This document shows positions 1-7,329 of a stretch of 64,000 nucleotides of DNA, piece after piece. The notes under the pieces were generated by a model. That model was not told the origin of the DNA and did no database searches. It was given only the letters and a program-made list of their open reading frames with translations. The stretch is from positions 248,001 through 312,000 of the forward strand of contig NZ_JAVDXI010000002.1 of NCBI RefSeq assembly GCF_031457805.1. The letters are read 5' to 3'. The stretch is from Caulobacter sp031457805 (lineage in GTDB: Bacteria; Pseudomonadota; Alphaproteobacteria; Caulobacterales; Caulobacteraceae). Each line of letters starts with the position of its first letter. Within the stretch, counting starts at the first letter, position 1. Made by a program: the position numbers and the translations under genes.

Positions 1-60
1 CTTGGCGAAACAAAAAAGCTGTTCTGGCCGTGGGTATTGATGGCGTCGCAGGAGCCGCCC

Positions 61-166
61 TCGACCTTCGACAAGCTCAGGGTGAAGACGACTTTCGGCC
101 TCGGTTCGCGCAAAATCCTCATCCTGGGCCTGTCGAAGGGCGAGGATTTCCATCCGGACCGGCGCC
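61..166. repeat. Dispersed palindromic repeat, copy 1
   Basis: About 106 bp downstream of rpsD. Its reverse complement matches 15971-16080 at roughly 85-90% by eye, with about one single-base indel. Each copy is itself an imperfect inverted repeat, with arms resembling CCTTCGACAAGCTCAGG facing their reverse complement. This looks like a chromosomal REP-like element rather than a gene. Confidence 0.8.
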
Positions 167-177
167 CTCGTGCGCAA

Positions 178-210
178 CAAAAAAGGCCCCGGATCGCTCC
201 GGGGCCTTTT
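178..210 (-). terminator. Rho-independent terminator of rpsD
   Basis: Perfect 8-bp stem, ggccccgg (185-192) and ccggggcc (199-206), with a 6-nt loop. It is flanked by an A run on the left and T residues on the right, so it could act in both directions. It lies 24 bp past the rpsD stop, where read on the minus strand it ends in a T tract. Confidence 0.85.
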
Positions 211-233
211 CCGTATCTCTTCGGATCCGACGC

Positions 234-851
234 TTACGAAGCGTAGAATTCGACGACGAGGTTCGGTTCCATCTTCACCGGATACGGAACTTCCGACAGT
301 TCCGGAGCGCGGACGAAGGTGGCCGACAGGCTCTTGGCGTCGACCGAGACGTACTCGGCGAAGTCACGCTCGTTCGAGGCGACAGCTTCGAGGACCAGAG
401 CCATGTTGCGCGACTTTTCGCGGACCTGGATCACGTCGCCGGCCTTGCAGCGGTACGACGGGATGTTCACGCGCTTGCCGTTCACGGTCACGTGGCCGTG
501 GTTCACGAACTGGCGGGCGGCGAACACGGTCGGCACGAACTTGGCGCGATAGACGATGGCGTCCAGGCGCGACTCGAGCAGAGCGATCAGGTTCTCCGAG
601 GTGTTACCCTTGCGACGGGCGGCTTCCTCGTAGGTGCGCGAGAATTGCTTCTCGGTCAGGTTACCGTAGTAGCCCTTCAGCTTTTGCTTGGCGCGCAGCT
701 GCAGACCGAAGTCCGAAACCTTGCTCTTGCGACGCTGGCCGTGCTGGCCCGGGCCGTACGAGCGCGAGTTGACCGGGGACTTCGGACGGCCCCACAGGTT
801 TTCACCCATGCGGCGGTCGATCTTGTACTTGGCGCTATGGCGCTTCGACAT
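234..851 (-). CDS. rpsD: 30S ribosomal protein S4
   Basis: Primary 16S rRNA-binding protein that nucleates assembly of the 30S body and contributes to decoding fidelity. The 205-aa product begins MSKRHSAKYKID, the usual alphaproteobacterial S4 start. The open frame extends 18 codons upstream without S4 similarity, so the ATG at 849-851 is chosen. The N-terminal S4 domain is followed by an S4 RNA-binding fold at about residues 95-155 (ESRLDAIVYRAKF, then FVNHGHVTVNGKRVNIPSY). Length is typical of the family. The gene stands alone here, is not in a ribosomal operon, and ends at a strong terminator. Confidence 0.97.
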   Translation of the reverse strand: MSKRHSAKYKIDRRMGENLWGRPKSPVNSRSYGPGQHGQRRKSKVSDFGLQLRAKQKLKGYYGNLTEKQFSRTYEEAARRKGNTSENLIALLESRLDAIVYRAKFVPTVFAARQFVNHGHVTVNGKRVNIPSYRCKAGDVIQVREKSRNMALVLEAVASNERDFAEYVSVDAKSLSATFVRAPELSEVPYPVKMEPNLVVEFYAS

Positions 852-1022
852 AGTCAGTCTTTCAAAACGATCCGGGCCGGCTCCCCTTTCGGGGCGCGAT
901 CGCAACGGCGGCTTCGGGTCAATCCGTCATAAGGTCATCGCGCCGCGCGGCGAGCCGGCGGCGTGAAGGCGCGGTTTATGGGCGAGCGGCGGCGGAGAGT
1001 CAATGTTCCGCCGCCCCCTAGC

Positions 1023-1403
1023 TTACGGCCGAACCAGCGGGTTGCGCAGACGGATCTTGCCGCCGCGCTCCACGCCGAACGCATCCAGCGGATAGCGCAA
1101 CTCGACCCCCTCGGCGATGAGGGCGCGGCAGTTGTCGGGGCGCTTGCGCACGAACGAGAAGCTGGTCAGGCCGTCGCGGCGCTGGGTTTCGACCGAAAAA
1201 TCCTCCTGGCGGGTGCAGCCGTTGGAGGTGACGCGCACCACCAGGTCAGCCCCGTCGACCCGCGCAGCCATCAATGGCTCCAGAGACTGGCTGCTTGCCG
1301 GCGGCGTGATCGGCTCGTGCTGGACGTCGTCGGCGTCGATGATCACGCAGGCCGAGGTGCTCAAGCCCAGGGTGATGACGGCGGCGAGCGATGCGAGTTT
1401 CAT
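1023..1403 (-). CDS. Small putative lipoprotein, unknown function
   Basis: 126 aa. It has an N-terminal signal with a lipobox-like LSTSAC sequence, so it is predicted to be lipidated at about Cys19 and anchored in the envelope. The mature part has two further cysteines, at about 63 (SNGCTR) and 92 (PDNCRA), that could form a disulfide. The start ATG has a good ribosome binding site (gagggga) 8 nt upstream. I do not recognise a named domain. It lies between rpsD and a divergent lysozyme-like gene, with no operon partner. Confidence 0.75.
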   Translation of the reverse strand: MKLASLAAVITLGLSTSACVIIDADDVQHEPITPPASSQSLEPLMAARVDGADLVVRVTSNGCTRQEDFSVETQRRDGLTSFSFVRKRPDNCRALIAEGVELRYPLDAFGVERGGKIRLRNPLVRP

Positions 1404-1587
1404 GCTGGTGTCCCCTCTTTTTGGTCAGCTTGACCGTGAAGGGAGCGCCCATCGCCTGAACCCAGGATGAATTACGGAAAAGTCACGACCGCACATGCCA
1501 CTCGCCCATCGGAAACCGGCGTTATTTCAACCGCGACTTCGCCCCTGACGTGCATTACAGTGGCGCTCGCCATTGAAGGGGAGCGCC

Positions 1588-2391
1588 ATGGCCGTATCCG
1601 ATCAAGAGCTCAATACTGCGGTCGCCATCACCGGACGGTTCGAGAACGCCGGCGATCCCTGGCGCGGGGTGACCGGCGATTTCGACGGCATGGGTATCTC
1701 CTGCGGCGTGCTGCAGTGGAACATCGGTTCGGCCTCGCTGCAGCCCATGGTCAAGGCCGTGGGGCAGGCCGTGGTGCTGCGCGAAGCGCCCACCATCGGC
1801 GCGGATCTGTGGAGGGCCTGCAACGCCGGGGTGGCGACCGGTCTCGCCATCGTCCGGGGCTGGCAGACGGGAACCAAGCTGAAGGCGATCCCGGCCCGGG
1901 AGCTGGCGAGCCTGATGGGCTCCCCCGAGATGAAGGCCCAGCAGACCAGCCGCATCCGCGTTGTCGCCGAAAGGGCGGACGTGTTGGCCGACAGCTGGGC
2001 CAAGGCTGCGGGCCGAAACGCGCGGACGCTGCGCGAACTGGTCTGGTTCTTCGACCTGGTGACCCAGAACGGCGGCTTGAAAGGGCTGACCCTGGCCGAT
2101 GTTCGCGCCTTCATCCAGACCTCGACGCCAGGCCGCGCCGACGATGTGGTCTGCGACTGGCTGCTGGCCGCGCCGGCGGCGTGGTGGGGTCGCCTGGACT
2201 GCATCAGGAACGCCGGCCTCTGGCGCGACAAGGTCACGCCCGCCCAGCTGGAACTCTTCGCCCTCAGCTACCTGCGCTCAGGTCTCAGCAACAGCAAGGC
2301 CCGCGGGGTGGTGATGAACCGCAAGGGCGCCCTGGCGATCGGCAAGGGCTGGGTGAACAGCCAGCTCTTTGATTTCAGCGGCCAGATCTAG
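1588..2391 (+). CDS. Putative GH46/lysozyme-fold glycoside hydrolase
   Basis: 267 aa from the ATG at 1588, preceded by gaaggggag. An in-frame TTG at 1573 is upstream of that RBS and is not preferred. An acidic pair near the N-terminus, Glu19 in GRFENAGDPW and Asp33 in DFDGMGISCGVLQWN, resembles the Glu...Asp-GxG catalytic arrangement of GH46 chitosanases and lysozyme-like folds. The C-terminal SNSKARGVVMNRKG stretch recalls phage and peptidoglycan-degradation proteins. There is no signal peptide, so its substrate (peptidoglycan or chitosan) and route to it are unknown. The TAG stop at 2389-2391 is the first triplet of a degenerate palindromic repeat. The enzyme class is inference. Confidence 0.6.
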   Translation: MAVSDQELNTAVAITGRFENAGDPWRGVTGDFDGMGISCGVLQWNIGSASLQPMVKAVGQAVVLREAPTIGADLWRACNAGVATGLAIVRGWQTGTKLKAIPARELASLMGSPEMKAQQTSRIRVVAERADVLADSWAKAAGRNARTLRELVWFFDLVTQNGGLKGLTLADVRAFIQTSTPGRADDVVCDWLLAAPAAWWGRLDCIRNAGLWRDKVTPAQLELFALSYLRSGLSNSKARGVVMNRKGALAIGKGWVNSQLFDFSGQI

Positions 2392-2447
2392 GGTATTTTT
2401 CGAGCGAAGTGGTCCTGGTTCGCGTGAAGAAAAATGCGTCAGAGCAG
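2388..2447. repeat. Degenerate copy of CTAG-ended palindromic repeat (one arm)
   Basis: The segment from ctag through tttttcgagcgaagtggtcc to gaaaaatgcg matches, in reverse complement, the right half of the element at 22784-22891. It fills the gap between two convergent genes, from the TAG of the lysozyme-like gene (2389-2391) to the TAG of fghA (2452-2454 on the minus strand). Confidence 0.75.
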
Positions 2448-2451
2448 AGGG

Positions 2452-3300
2452 CTATAGCCGCTCCGCGTGCCAGGCCACGTGGTCGCCGATGAAGGTCGAG
2501 ATGAAGAAGTAGCTGTGGTCGTAGCCGTCCTGACGGCGGACGGTGACCTTGCGGCCGGCTCTGGCGGCGGCGGCTTCGATCAGTTCGGGCTTCAGCTGGC
2601 TTTCCAGGAAACTGTCGGCCAGGCCCTGGTCGATCAGGATGTCGTCGAAGGTCCCGCCCCCGTCTTTGCCCCAATGGCCATCCTCGATCAGGGCGCAGGC
2701 GTCGTAGGACCGCCAGGCGGCGCGATCCGGGCCGAGGTAGGCGCTCAGCGCCTTGTCGCCCCAGGGACAGTTCAGCGGCGAGACGATCGGCGAGAACGCG
2801 CTGACCGACTTGAACAGTTCAGGATGCTTCAGCGCGATCGTCAGCGCGCCGTGGCCGCCCATCGAGTGACCGAAGATCCCCTTGCGCGCGCCGTCCAGCG
2901 GAAACGCCCCCTCAACGGCCATGAGCAGGTCGCCGGTGACGTAGGCGTGCATCATGAAGTGCGGCGCCCAGGGCGCCTGGGTGGCGTCGACATAGAACCC
3001 GGCGCCCTGCCCCAGATCATAGGCCGGATCGTCGGCGACACCTTCCCCGCGCGGAGACGTGTCCGGCGCGACAATGGCGATCCCGTGCTGGGCGGCGTGA
3101 GCGTAGACGCCCGACTTCACCGTGAAATTGTCCTCGGTGCAGGTCAGCCCCGAAAGCCAGACGAGATACGGAAACGGTCCCTCGCCATCCGGCGTCCACA
3201 CCGTGAACTTCATCGGCGTGCCGGTGCTGGTGCTGGCGTGCTTGCAGTAGCGGATGGTTCCGCCATGGACGCGGTGGGTGCTGAGGGTTTCGACGGTCAT
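2452..3300 (-). CDS. fghA: S-formylglutathione hydrolase
   Basis: Cytosolic serine esterase that hydrolyses S-formylglutathione to formate and glutathione, the second step of glutathione-dependent formaldehyde detoxification. 282 aa, the usual esterase D/FghA length. The nucleophile is Ser146 in GHSMGGHGAL. The probable remaining triad is Asp224 (ILIDQG) and His262 (GYDHSYFF). The oxyanion region SGLTCTEDNF (about 50-59) is typical of the family. It lies 53 bp downstream of the formaldehyde dehydrogenase gene on the same strand, so the two enzymes of the pathway are probably co-transcribed. Confidence 0.95.
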   Translation of the reverse strand: MTVETLSTHRVHGGTIRYCKHASTSTGTPMKFTVWTPDGEGPFPYLVWLSGLTCTEDNFTVKSGVYAHAAQHGIAIVAPDTSPRGEGVADDPAYDLGQGAGFYVDATQAPWAPHFMMHAYVTGDLLMAVEGAFPLDGARKGIFGHSMGGHGALTIALKHPELFKSVSAFSPIVSPLNCPWGDKALSAYLGPDRAAWRSYDACALIEDGHWGKDGGGTFDDILIDQGLADSFLESQLKPELIEAAAARAGRKVTVRRQDGYDHSYFFISTFIGDHVAWHAERL

Positions 3301-3353
3301 GGGCTTGCTTGCTCGATCGTTCCTTCTCCCGCAAGGGGAGAAGGTGGGATTCC

Positions 3354-4463
3354 CTAGAACGTCACCACGGTCCGGATGCTCTCACCGGCGTGCATGAGGT
3401 CAAACGCCTTGTTGATCTCTTCCAGCGGCAGCACGTGGGTGATCATCGGGTCGATCTGGATCTTCCCGTCCATGTACCAGTCGACGATCTTGGGCGTGTC
3501 GGTGCGGCCGCGCGCGCCGCCGAAGGCGGTGCCCTTCCAGACCCGGCCGGTGACCAGCTGGAACGGACGGGTCGAGATCTCCTTCCCCGCCTCGGCCACG
3601 CCGATGATGATGCTTTCGCCCCACCCGCGATGGCAAGCTTCCAGCGCTGTGCGCATGACGCCGGTGTTGCCGGTGGCGTCGAAGGTGTAGTCCGCGCCGC
3701 CGTCGGTCAGGGCCACCAGGTGCGCGACGAGATCGCCCGACACATCCTTCGGATTGACGAAGTGGGTCATGCCGAACTTGCGGCCCCACTCCTCGCGGTC
3801 GGGATTGATGTCGACGCCGACGATCATGTTGGCGCCGACCAGCTTGAGGCCCTGGATGACGTTCAGACCAATGCCGCCCAGGCCAAAGACGATGGCGTTG
3901 GCGCCCGGCTCGACCTTGGCTGTGTTGGTCACCGCGCCGACGCCGGTCGTCACGCCGCAGCCACAGTAGCAGGCGGTCTTGAACGGCGCGTCACGGCGGA
4001 TCTTGGCGACCGCGATCTCGGGCAGGACCGTGTAGTTCGAGAAGGTCGAGCAGCCCATGTAGTGATAGATCGGCTGACCCTTGTAGGAGAAGCGGCTGGT
4101 GCCGTCCGGCATCAGACCCTTGCCCTGAGTGGCGCGGATCGCCGTGCAGAGGTTGGTCTTGCCCGACAGGCAGCTTTTGCACTGGCGGCATTCGGGCGTG
4201 TAGAGCGGGATCACGTGATCGCCAACGGCCACGCTGGTCACGCCCGCCCCGACCTCGACCACCACGCCAGCGCCCTCATGGCCCAGGATCGAGGGGAAGA
4301 TGCCCTCGCTGTCGAAGCCGTCCAGGGTGTAGGCGTCGGTGTGGCAGACGCCGGTGGCCTTGATCTCGACCATCACCTCGCCGGCCTTGGGCCCTTCCAG
4401 GTCGACCTCGACGATCTCCAGCGGCTTCTTGGCCTCAAAAGCAACGGCGGCGCGGGTCTTCAT
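3354..4463 (-). CDS. adhC: S-(hydroxymethyl)glutathione dehydrogenase (class III ADH)
   Basis: NAD-dependent oxidation of S-hydroxymethylglutathione to S-formylglutathione, the first step of formaldehyde detoxification. 369 aa. Catalytic zinc ligands are visible at Cys40 (TGVCHTDAYT) and His62-Glu63 (LGHEGAG), with a further Cys in the CYCGCGVTTG segment. Structural zinc ligands are Cys92, 95, 98 and 106. The Rossmann motif GLGGIGLNVIQG is followed by an acidic VDIN that favours NAD. The ATG has gaggaga upstream. It is the first gene of the two-gene unit with fghA. The frmA and flhA names are used for the same enzyme in other bacteria. Confidence 0.95.
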   Translation of the reverse strand: MKTRAAVAFEAKKPLEIVEVDLEGPKAGEVMVEIKATGVCHTDAYTLDGFDSEGIFPSILGHEGAGVVVEVGAGVTSVAVGDHVIPLYTPECRQCKSCLSGKTNLCTAIRATQGKGLMPDGTSRFSYKGQPIYHYMGCSTFSNYTVLPEIAVAKIRRDAPFKTACYCGCGVTTGVGAVTNTAKVEPGANAIVFGLGGIGLNVIQGLKLVGANMIVGVDINPDREEWGRKFGMTHFVNPKDVSGDLVAHLVALTDGGADYTFDATGNTGVMRTALEACHRGWGESIIIGVAEAGKEISTRPFQLVTGRVWKGTAFGGARGRTDTPKIVDWYMDGKIQIDPMITHVLPLEEINKAFDLMHAGESIRTVVTF

Positions 4464-4530
4464 CGAGCGGTCTCCTCAGAAACGAGTCGGCGCGACTTTG
4501 CCGCCGCGCGCGGTCCGGGTCGAGCCCTGA

Positions 4531-5817
4531 TCAGGCCTTCGCCACCGCTGGAACGCGGAAGCGACCGTCCAGCATTTCCGCTTTCGGCAGATAGGCGCGC
4601 AGGAACAATGCAAACGGACCGGACTTGGGCGCCGGCAGCCAGTTGGCGGTCTTGTCGCCGCCCGGATCCGTGCGGCCGATCCAGATATCCAGCGTCCCGT
4701 CGGCGTTGCGCTTCAGGCCCTGAGTGCGGTCGCCGATCGTGTAGCGGTGGATCGGGTTGTCGGTGAAGAAGAACTGGCCGTCCGCCGTCGCCTCGTACAT
4801 CGACAGCGACCAGAACCCGTCCAGCGGCAATTGCGCCGGCATGCTCAGGCGGTACGGACCGTCGCCGGTGAAGGTCCCTGCGCCGTCGTCGCCGGCCGCC
4901 TTCATGTACAGGGCCTCGGCCACCGGCAGCGCGCCCAGTCCCTGCAGCGCGACGATGGCGCGGTAGATGTAGTCCTGGCCGTAGTCACCGAGGTTGGGGC
5001 GCGGATACGACCAGCCATTGACGAAGGTCTGTCGTCCCTGGGCCAGCAGGGTGATCATCCGCGCCTGCTGGACGCCCTTCGCCGCAGCGACCTCGTCGTA
5101 GGGCCCCGTCCCGAGGAACGCCGCCGTGCGCTTGAGAATGCGCTGATCGGTGGGCGGGGCCGGATCGCTGGCCAGCAGGGCGCGTGCGGTGGCGAAGTAG
5201 TCGGCGGGCTGGGCGTCGCGCGCGGCGTAGGCGGCGACCGGCGCCGGCGTCGCGCCCTTGAGGCTGAAGCCGTCCTGCGCCTTGTGGGCGGCCGCCAGAT
5301 CTTCACCGCCGTCGGTGAGGGTGCGGATCAGCAGCCAGGCGTGCGGCGTGGCGATGCGGGTGGGGTTGGGTCCGCTCGACGCCTGGCCAGGTCCGACAAG
5401 GGTGAAGGTTCCGCCTTCTCCGCCGACGGTCCGCGTACCGAGGACCACATTGTTGTTGGTGAACATGTCCATCACCGCCACCGAGTAGTAGCGCTTGCCG
5501 AGCGGCGGGATGGTCAGGGTCGCGGGCCCCGTCGTCAGGTCCAGGAAGGCTGACGAGTACAGGGTGTCGTTATTGGGCGTGGTCACCCAGCGGGCCTTGT
5601 GGTCCGAAAGGGTGCGGGTGTGGGACAGGGTGTTGATCGCCGCGCCGGGGCTCTTGAGCAGACGCGCGCGCGTGGTGGCCATCTCAATGAGCGGCAGGGC
5701 GTAGAGATAGGCGTCCCGCGCCGCCAAGGGATCGCTTTCAGCGGCCTGGGCCGCCGAAACCCACGCGGGCGACAAACCCAGCGCGCCGGCCATGGCCAGC
5801 CATTCCCGACGGTTCAT
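4531..5817 (-). CDS. DUF1254/DUF1214-type exported protein
   Basis: 428 aa with an N-terminal signal (MNRREWLAMAGALGL...AQAA). The RR pair resembles a Tat signal, though the full consensus is weak. An N-terminal DUF1254-like part (about residues 30-150, with TPNNDTLYSSAFLDL and YYSVAVMDMFTNN) precedes a C-terminal DUF1214-like part (about 320-420, with GFWSLSMYEA and NPIHRYTIGD). The family is widespread in proteobacteria and its biochemical role is not established. Expected location is the periplasm. It lies downstream of the formaldehyde genes on the same strand with a 67-bp gap, so no functional link is claimed. Confidence 0.8.
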   Translation of the reverse strand: MNRREWLAMAGALGLSPAWVSAAQAAESDPLAARDAYLYALPLIEMATTRARLLKSPGAAINTLSHTRTLSDHKARWVTTPNNDTLYSSAFLDLTTGPATLTIPPLGKRYYSVAVMDMFTNNNVVLGTRTVGGEGGTFTLVGPGQASSGPNPTRIATPHAWLLIRTLTDGGEDLAAAHKAQDGFSLKGATPAPVAAYAARDAQPADYFATARALLASDPAPPTDQRILKRTAAFLGTGPYDEVAAAKGVQQARMITLLAQGRQTFVNGWSYPRPNLGDYGQDYIYRAIVALQGLGALPVAEALYMKAAGDDGAGTFTGDGPYRLSMPAQLPLDGFWSLSMYEATADGQFFFTDNPIHRYTIGDRTQGLKRNADGTLDIWIGRTDPGGDKTANWLPAPKSGPFALFLRAYLPKAEMLDGRFRVPAVAKA

Positions 5818-5898
5818 GCCGCCCCCCCCAACACTTGTTTAAGGGCAGTTGAACGCGAGACGCCGCGCGGCGCAAGCACCGCGCGACGCTGATTGGGT

Positions 5899-6315
5899 TC
5901 AGGCGGCGTGAGCGTGACGCGCGGCGTGAACAACGCTTTCCAGGGTGATGATCGTCGCGTCCACCCGGTCATGGGCGTCCGAGCCGATCACCTTCTTGGC
6001 GGCGGCGGACGACAGCGCCTCGCGCAAATGACCCAGGGCGCGCGGCGGCGCGATCAGGATCACCTGGTCGATGGTGTTGTGCGCCAGCACCGCGTCGACG
6101 CGCTTGGCAAGGTTCGTCAGAAACGCCTTTTCGGCGCGGTCATGGGCGTCGCCGCTGTGGGTGATGTGGCTGGGGGCGCCGTGGTCGTGGTGCTCCTTGA
6201 CGTCCGAGAGCCACTCGGGACGGTCATGCAGCGGACCGTCGATCCGACGCTGCTCCAGCAGTCGGGCGCGGCGGCCGTCGGCGACAACGACCAGGGTGAT
6301 GGCGTCGGGGTTCAT
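5899..6315 (-). CDS. Host-attachment family protein
   Basis: 138 aa, matching by eye the family annotated as 'protein required for attachment to host cells' (first noted in Agrobacterium). Characteristic features are the N-terminal VVVADGRRARLLEQRRIDGPL strand-helix, a His-rich middle (EHHDHGAPSHITHSGDAHDR), and ILIAPPRALGHLREALS. The fold resembles archaeal release factor/pelota domain 2 proteins. The family name reflects a genetic association rather than a proven function. A clear RBS (aaggagc) precedes the ATG. It is a single gene between convergent and tandem neighbours. Confidence 0.8.
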   Translation of the reverse strand: MNPDAITLVVVADGRRARLLEQRRIDGPLHDRPEWLSDVKEHHDHGAPSHITHSGDAHDRAEKAFLTNLAKRVDAVLAHNTIDQVILIAPPRALGHLREALSSAAAKKVIGSDAHDRVDATIITLESVVHAARHAHAA

Positions 6316-6408
6316 GGAAGGCTCCTTGCTGGATCACGACCCCGACCATGCGCCTAGCGACGGCGTGCAAGGATGATCGAGGTCAAAAATCCGCGAGGAA
6401 ACGCGTCC

Positions 6409-7203
6409 TTAAGGAGCGTCCTTCTTGGCCTTCTCAGCCAGCTTGGCCAGCACGCGGCCGCGCCCCTTGCTGAGCGCGGTGATCACGCCCCGGAAGGTGC
6501 GGACCTCCTGGTCCGACAGACGGGCGCGGGCCAGCGGGACCCGCAGGTTGCGCACCATCGACGGCTTCTTCTCGGGCGGATGGTAGAAGCCCGCCTTCTC
6601 CAGCTCGTCCTCGAGATGCTCGTAGAGACCCATCAGCGTCGCCTGATCGGCGGGCTCCTCGACGTTCTGCTCGAACTTCTTCCAGGGCCGGTCGTCCTGG
6701 GTCATCTTCCATTCGTAGGCGTTGATCGACACCGCCTGCGCCAGGTTCAGCGAGCGGAAGCGCTCGTCGATCGGGATCGAGACAATGGCCTGACACAGAG
6801 CGATGTCGTGGGTCTCCAAACCCGCACGCTCGCCGCCGAACAGCAGCCCGACAGCGCGGCCTTGGGCGACCTCCTCGGCCAGATGGCCGGCGCTCTCGCG
6901 CGGCGTATAGACCGGCAGGCGCGTCTCGCGCGGCCGGGCGGTGGTGGCGTAGACCAGCTTCAGATCAGCGATCGCCGCTTCCAGAGTGTCGAACACCCTG
7001 GCGTCGTCCAGAGGCCAGTGCGCGCCCGAGGCGCTGGCCCAGGCGCGCTCCTGCGGCCAGCCGTCACGCGGCCGCACCAGGCGCAAATCTGACAGGCCGA
7101 AATTGGCCATGACCCGAGCCACCGAGCCGATGTTCTCGGCCAGCTGAGGTTCATTGAGGATCACGCAGGGGGGGACGGGCTTGAAGGCGGCGGCGTCAGT
7201 CAT
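6409..7203 (-). CDS. TrmJ-like SPOUT RNA methyltransferase
   Basis: 264 aa, beginning at the ATG at 7201-7203 with aaagga upstream; the 12 codons of open frame before it are not conserved-looking. The start PPCVILNEPQLAENIGSVARVMANFG is the SpoU/TrmH motif-1 region. GLLFGGERAGL and SIPIDERFRSLNLAQAVSINAYEW are SPOUT motifs 2 and 3 that build the knotted SAM site. Sequence and length fit the TrmJ branch, which makes 2'-O-methylation at position 32 of tRNAs. The exact target is inferred from family. The C-terminal helical extension (about 180-264) is typical of TrmJ-like proteins. Confidence 0.88.
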   Translation of the reverse strand: MTDAAAFKPVPPCVILNEPQLAENIGSVARVMANFGLSDLRLVRPRDGWPQERAWASASGAHWPLDDARVFDTLEAAIADLKLVYATTARPRETRLPVYTPRESAGHLAEEVAQGRAVGLLFGGERAGLETHDIALCQAIVSIPIDERFRSLNLAQAVSINAYEWKMTQDDRPWKKFEQNVEEPADQATLMGLYEHLEDELEKAGFYHPPEKKPSMVRNLRVPLARARLSDQEVRTFRGVITALSKGRGRVLAKLAEKAKKDAP

Positions 7204-7245
7204 CCGCGTCCTTTGCCGCCGACCGGCGGCCGGATGCAAGCGCTT

Positions 7246-7299
7246 CTAGAGCCTCGCGCGTCAAAACGGGGCCGTTTTGACGCGATAACGAGGCTCTAG
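7246..7299. repeat. CTAGAGC-ended palindromic element with long stem
   Basis: ctagagcctcg plus cgcgtcaaaac on the left pairs with gttttgacgcg, a 4-nt ataa bulge, then cgaggctctag on the right. This gives a stem of 22 bp around a 6-nt loop. A related imperfect segment follows to about 7335 (tagagccc ... cgctctag), and its last CTAG supplies the stop codon of the hybrid kinase. It lies between the TrmJ-like gene start and the kinase end, so it could also act as a terminator. Confidence 0.85.
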
Positions 7300-7329
7300 A
7301 ATCAAACATTTAGAGCCCTTTCAAACGCT

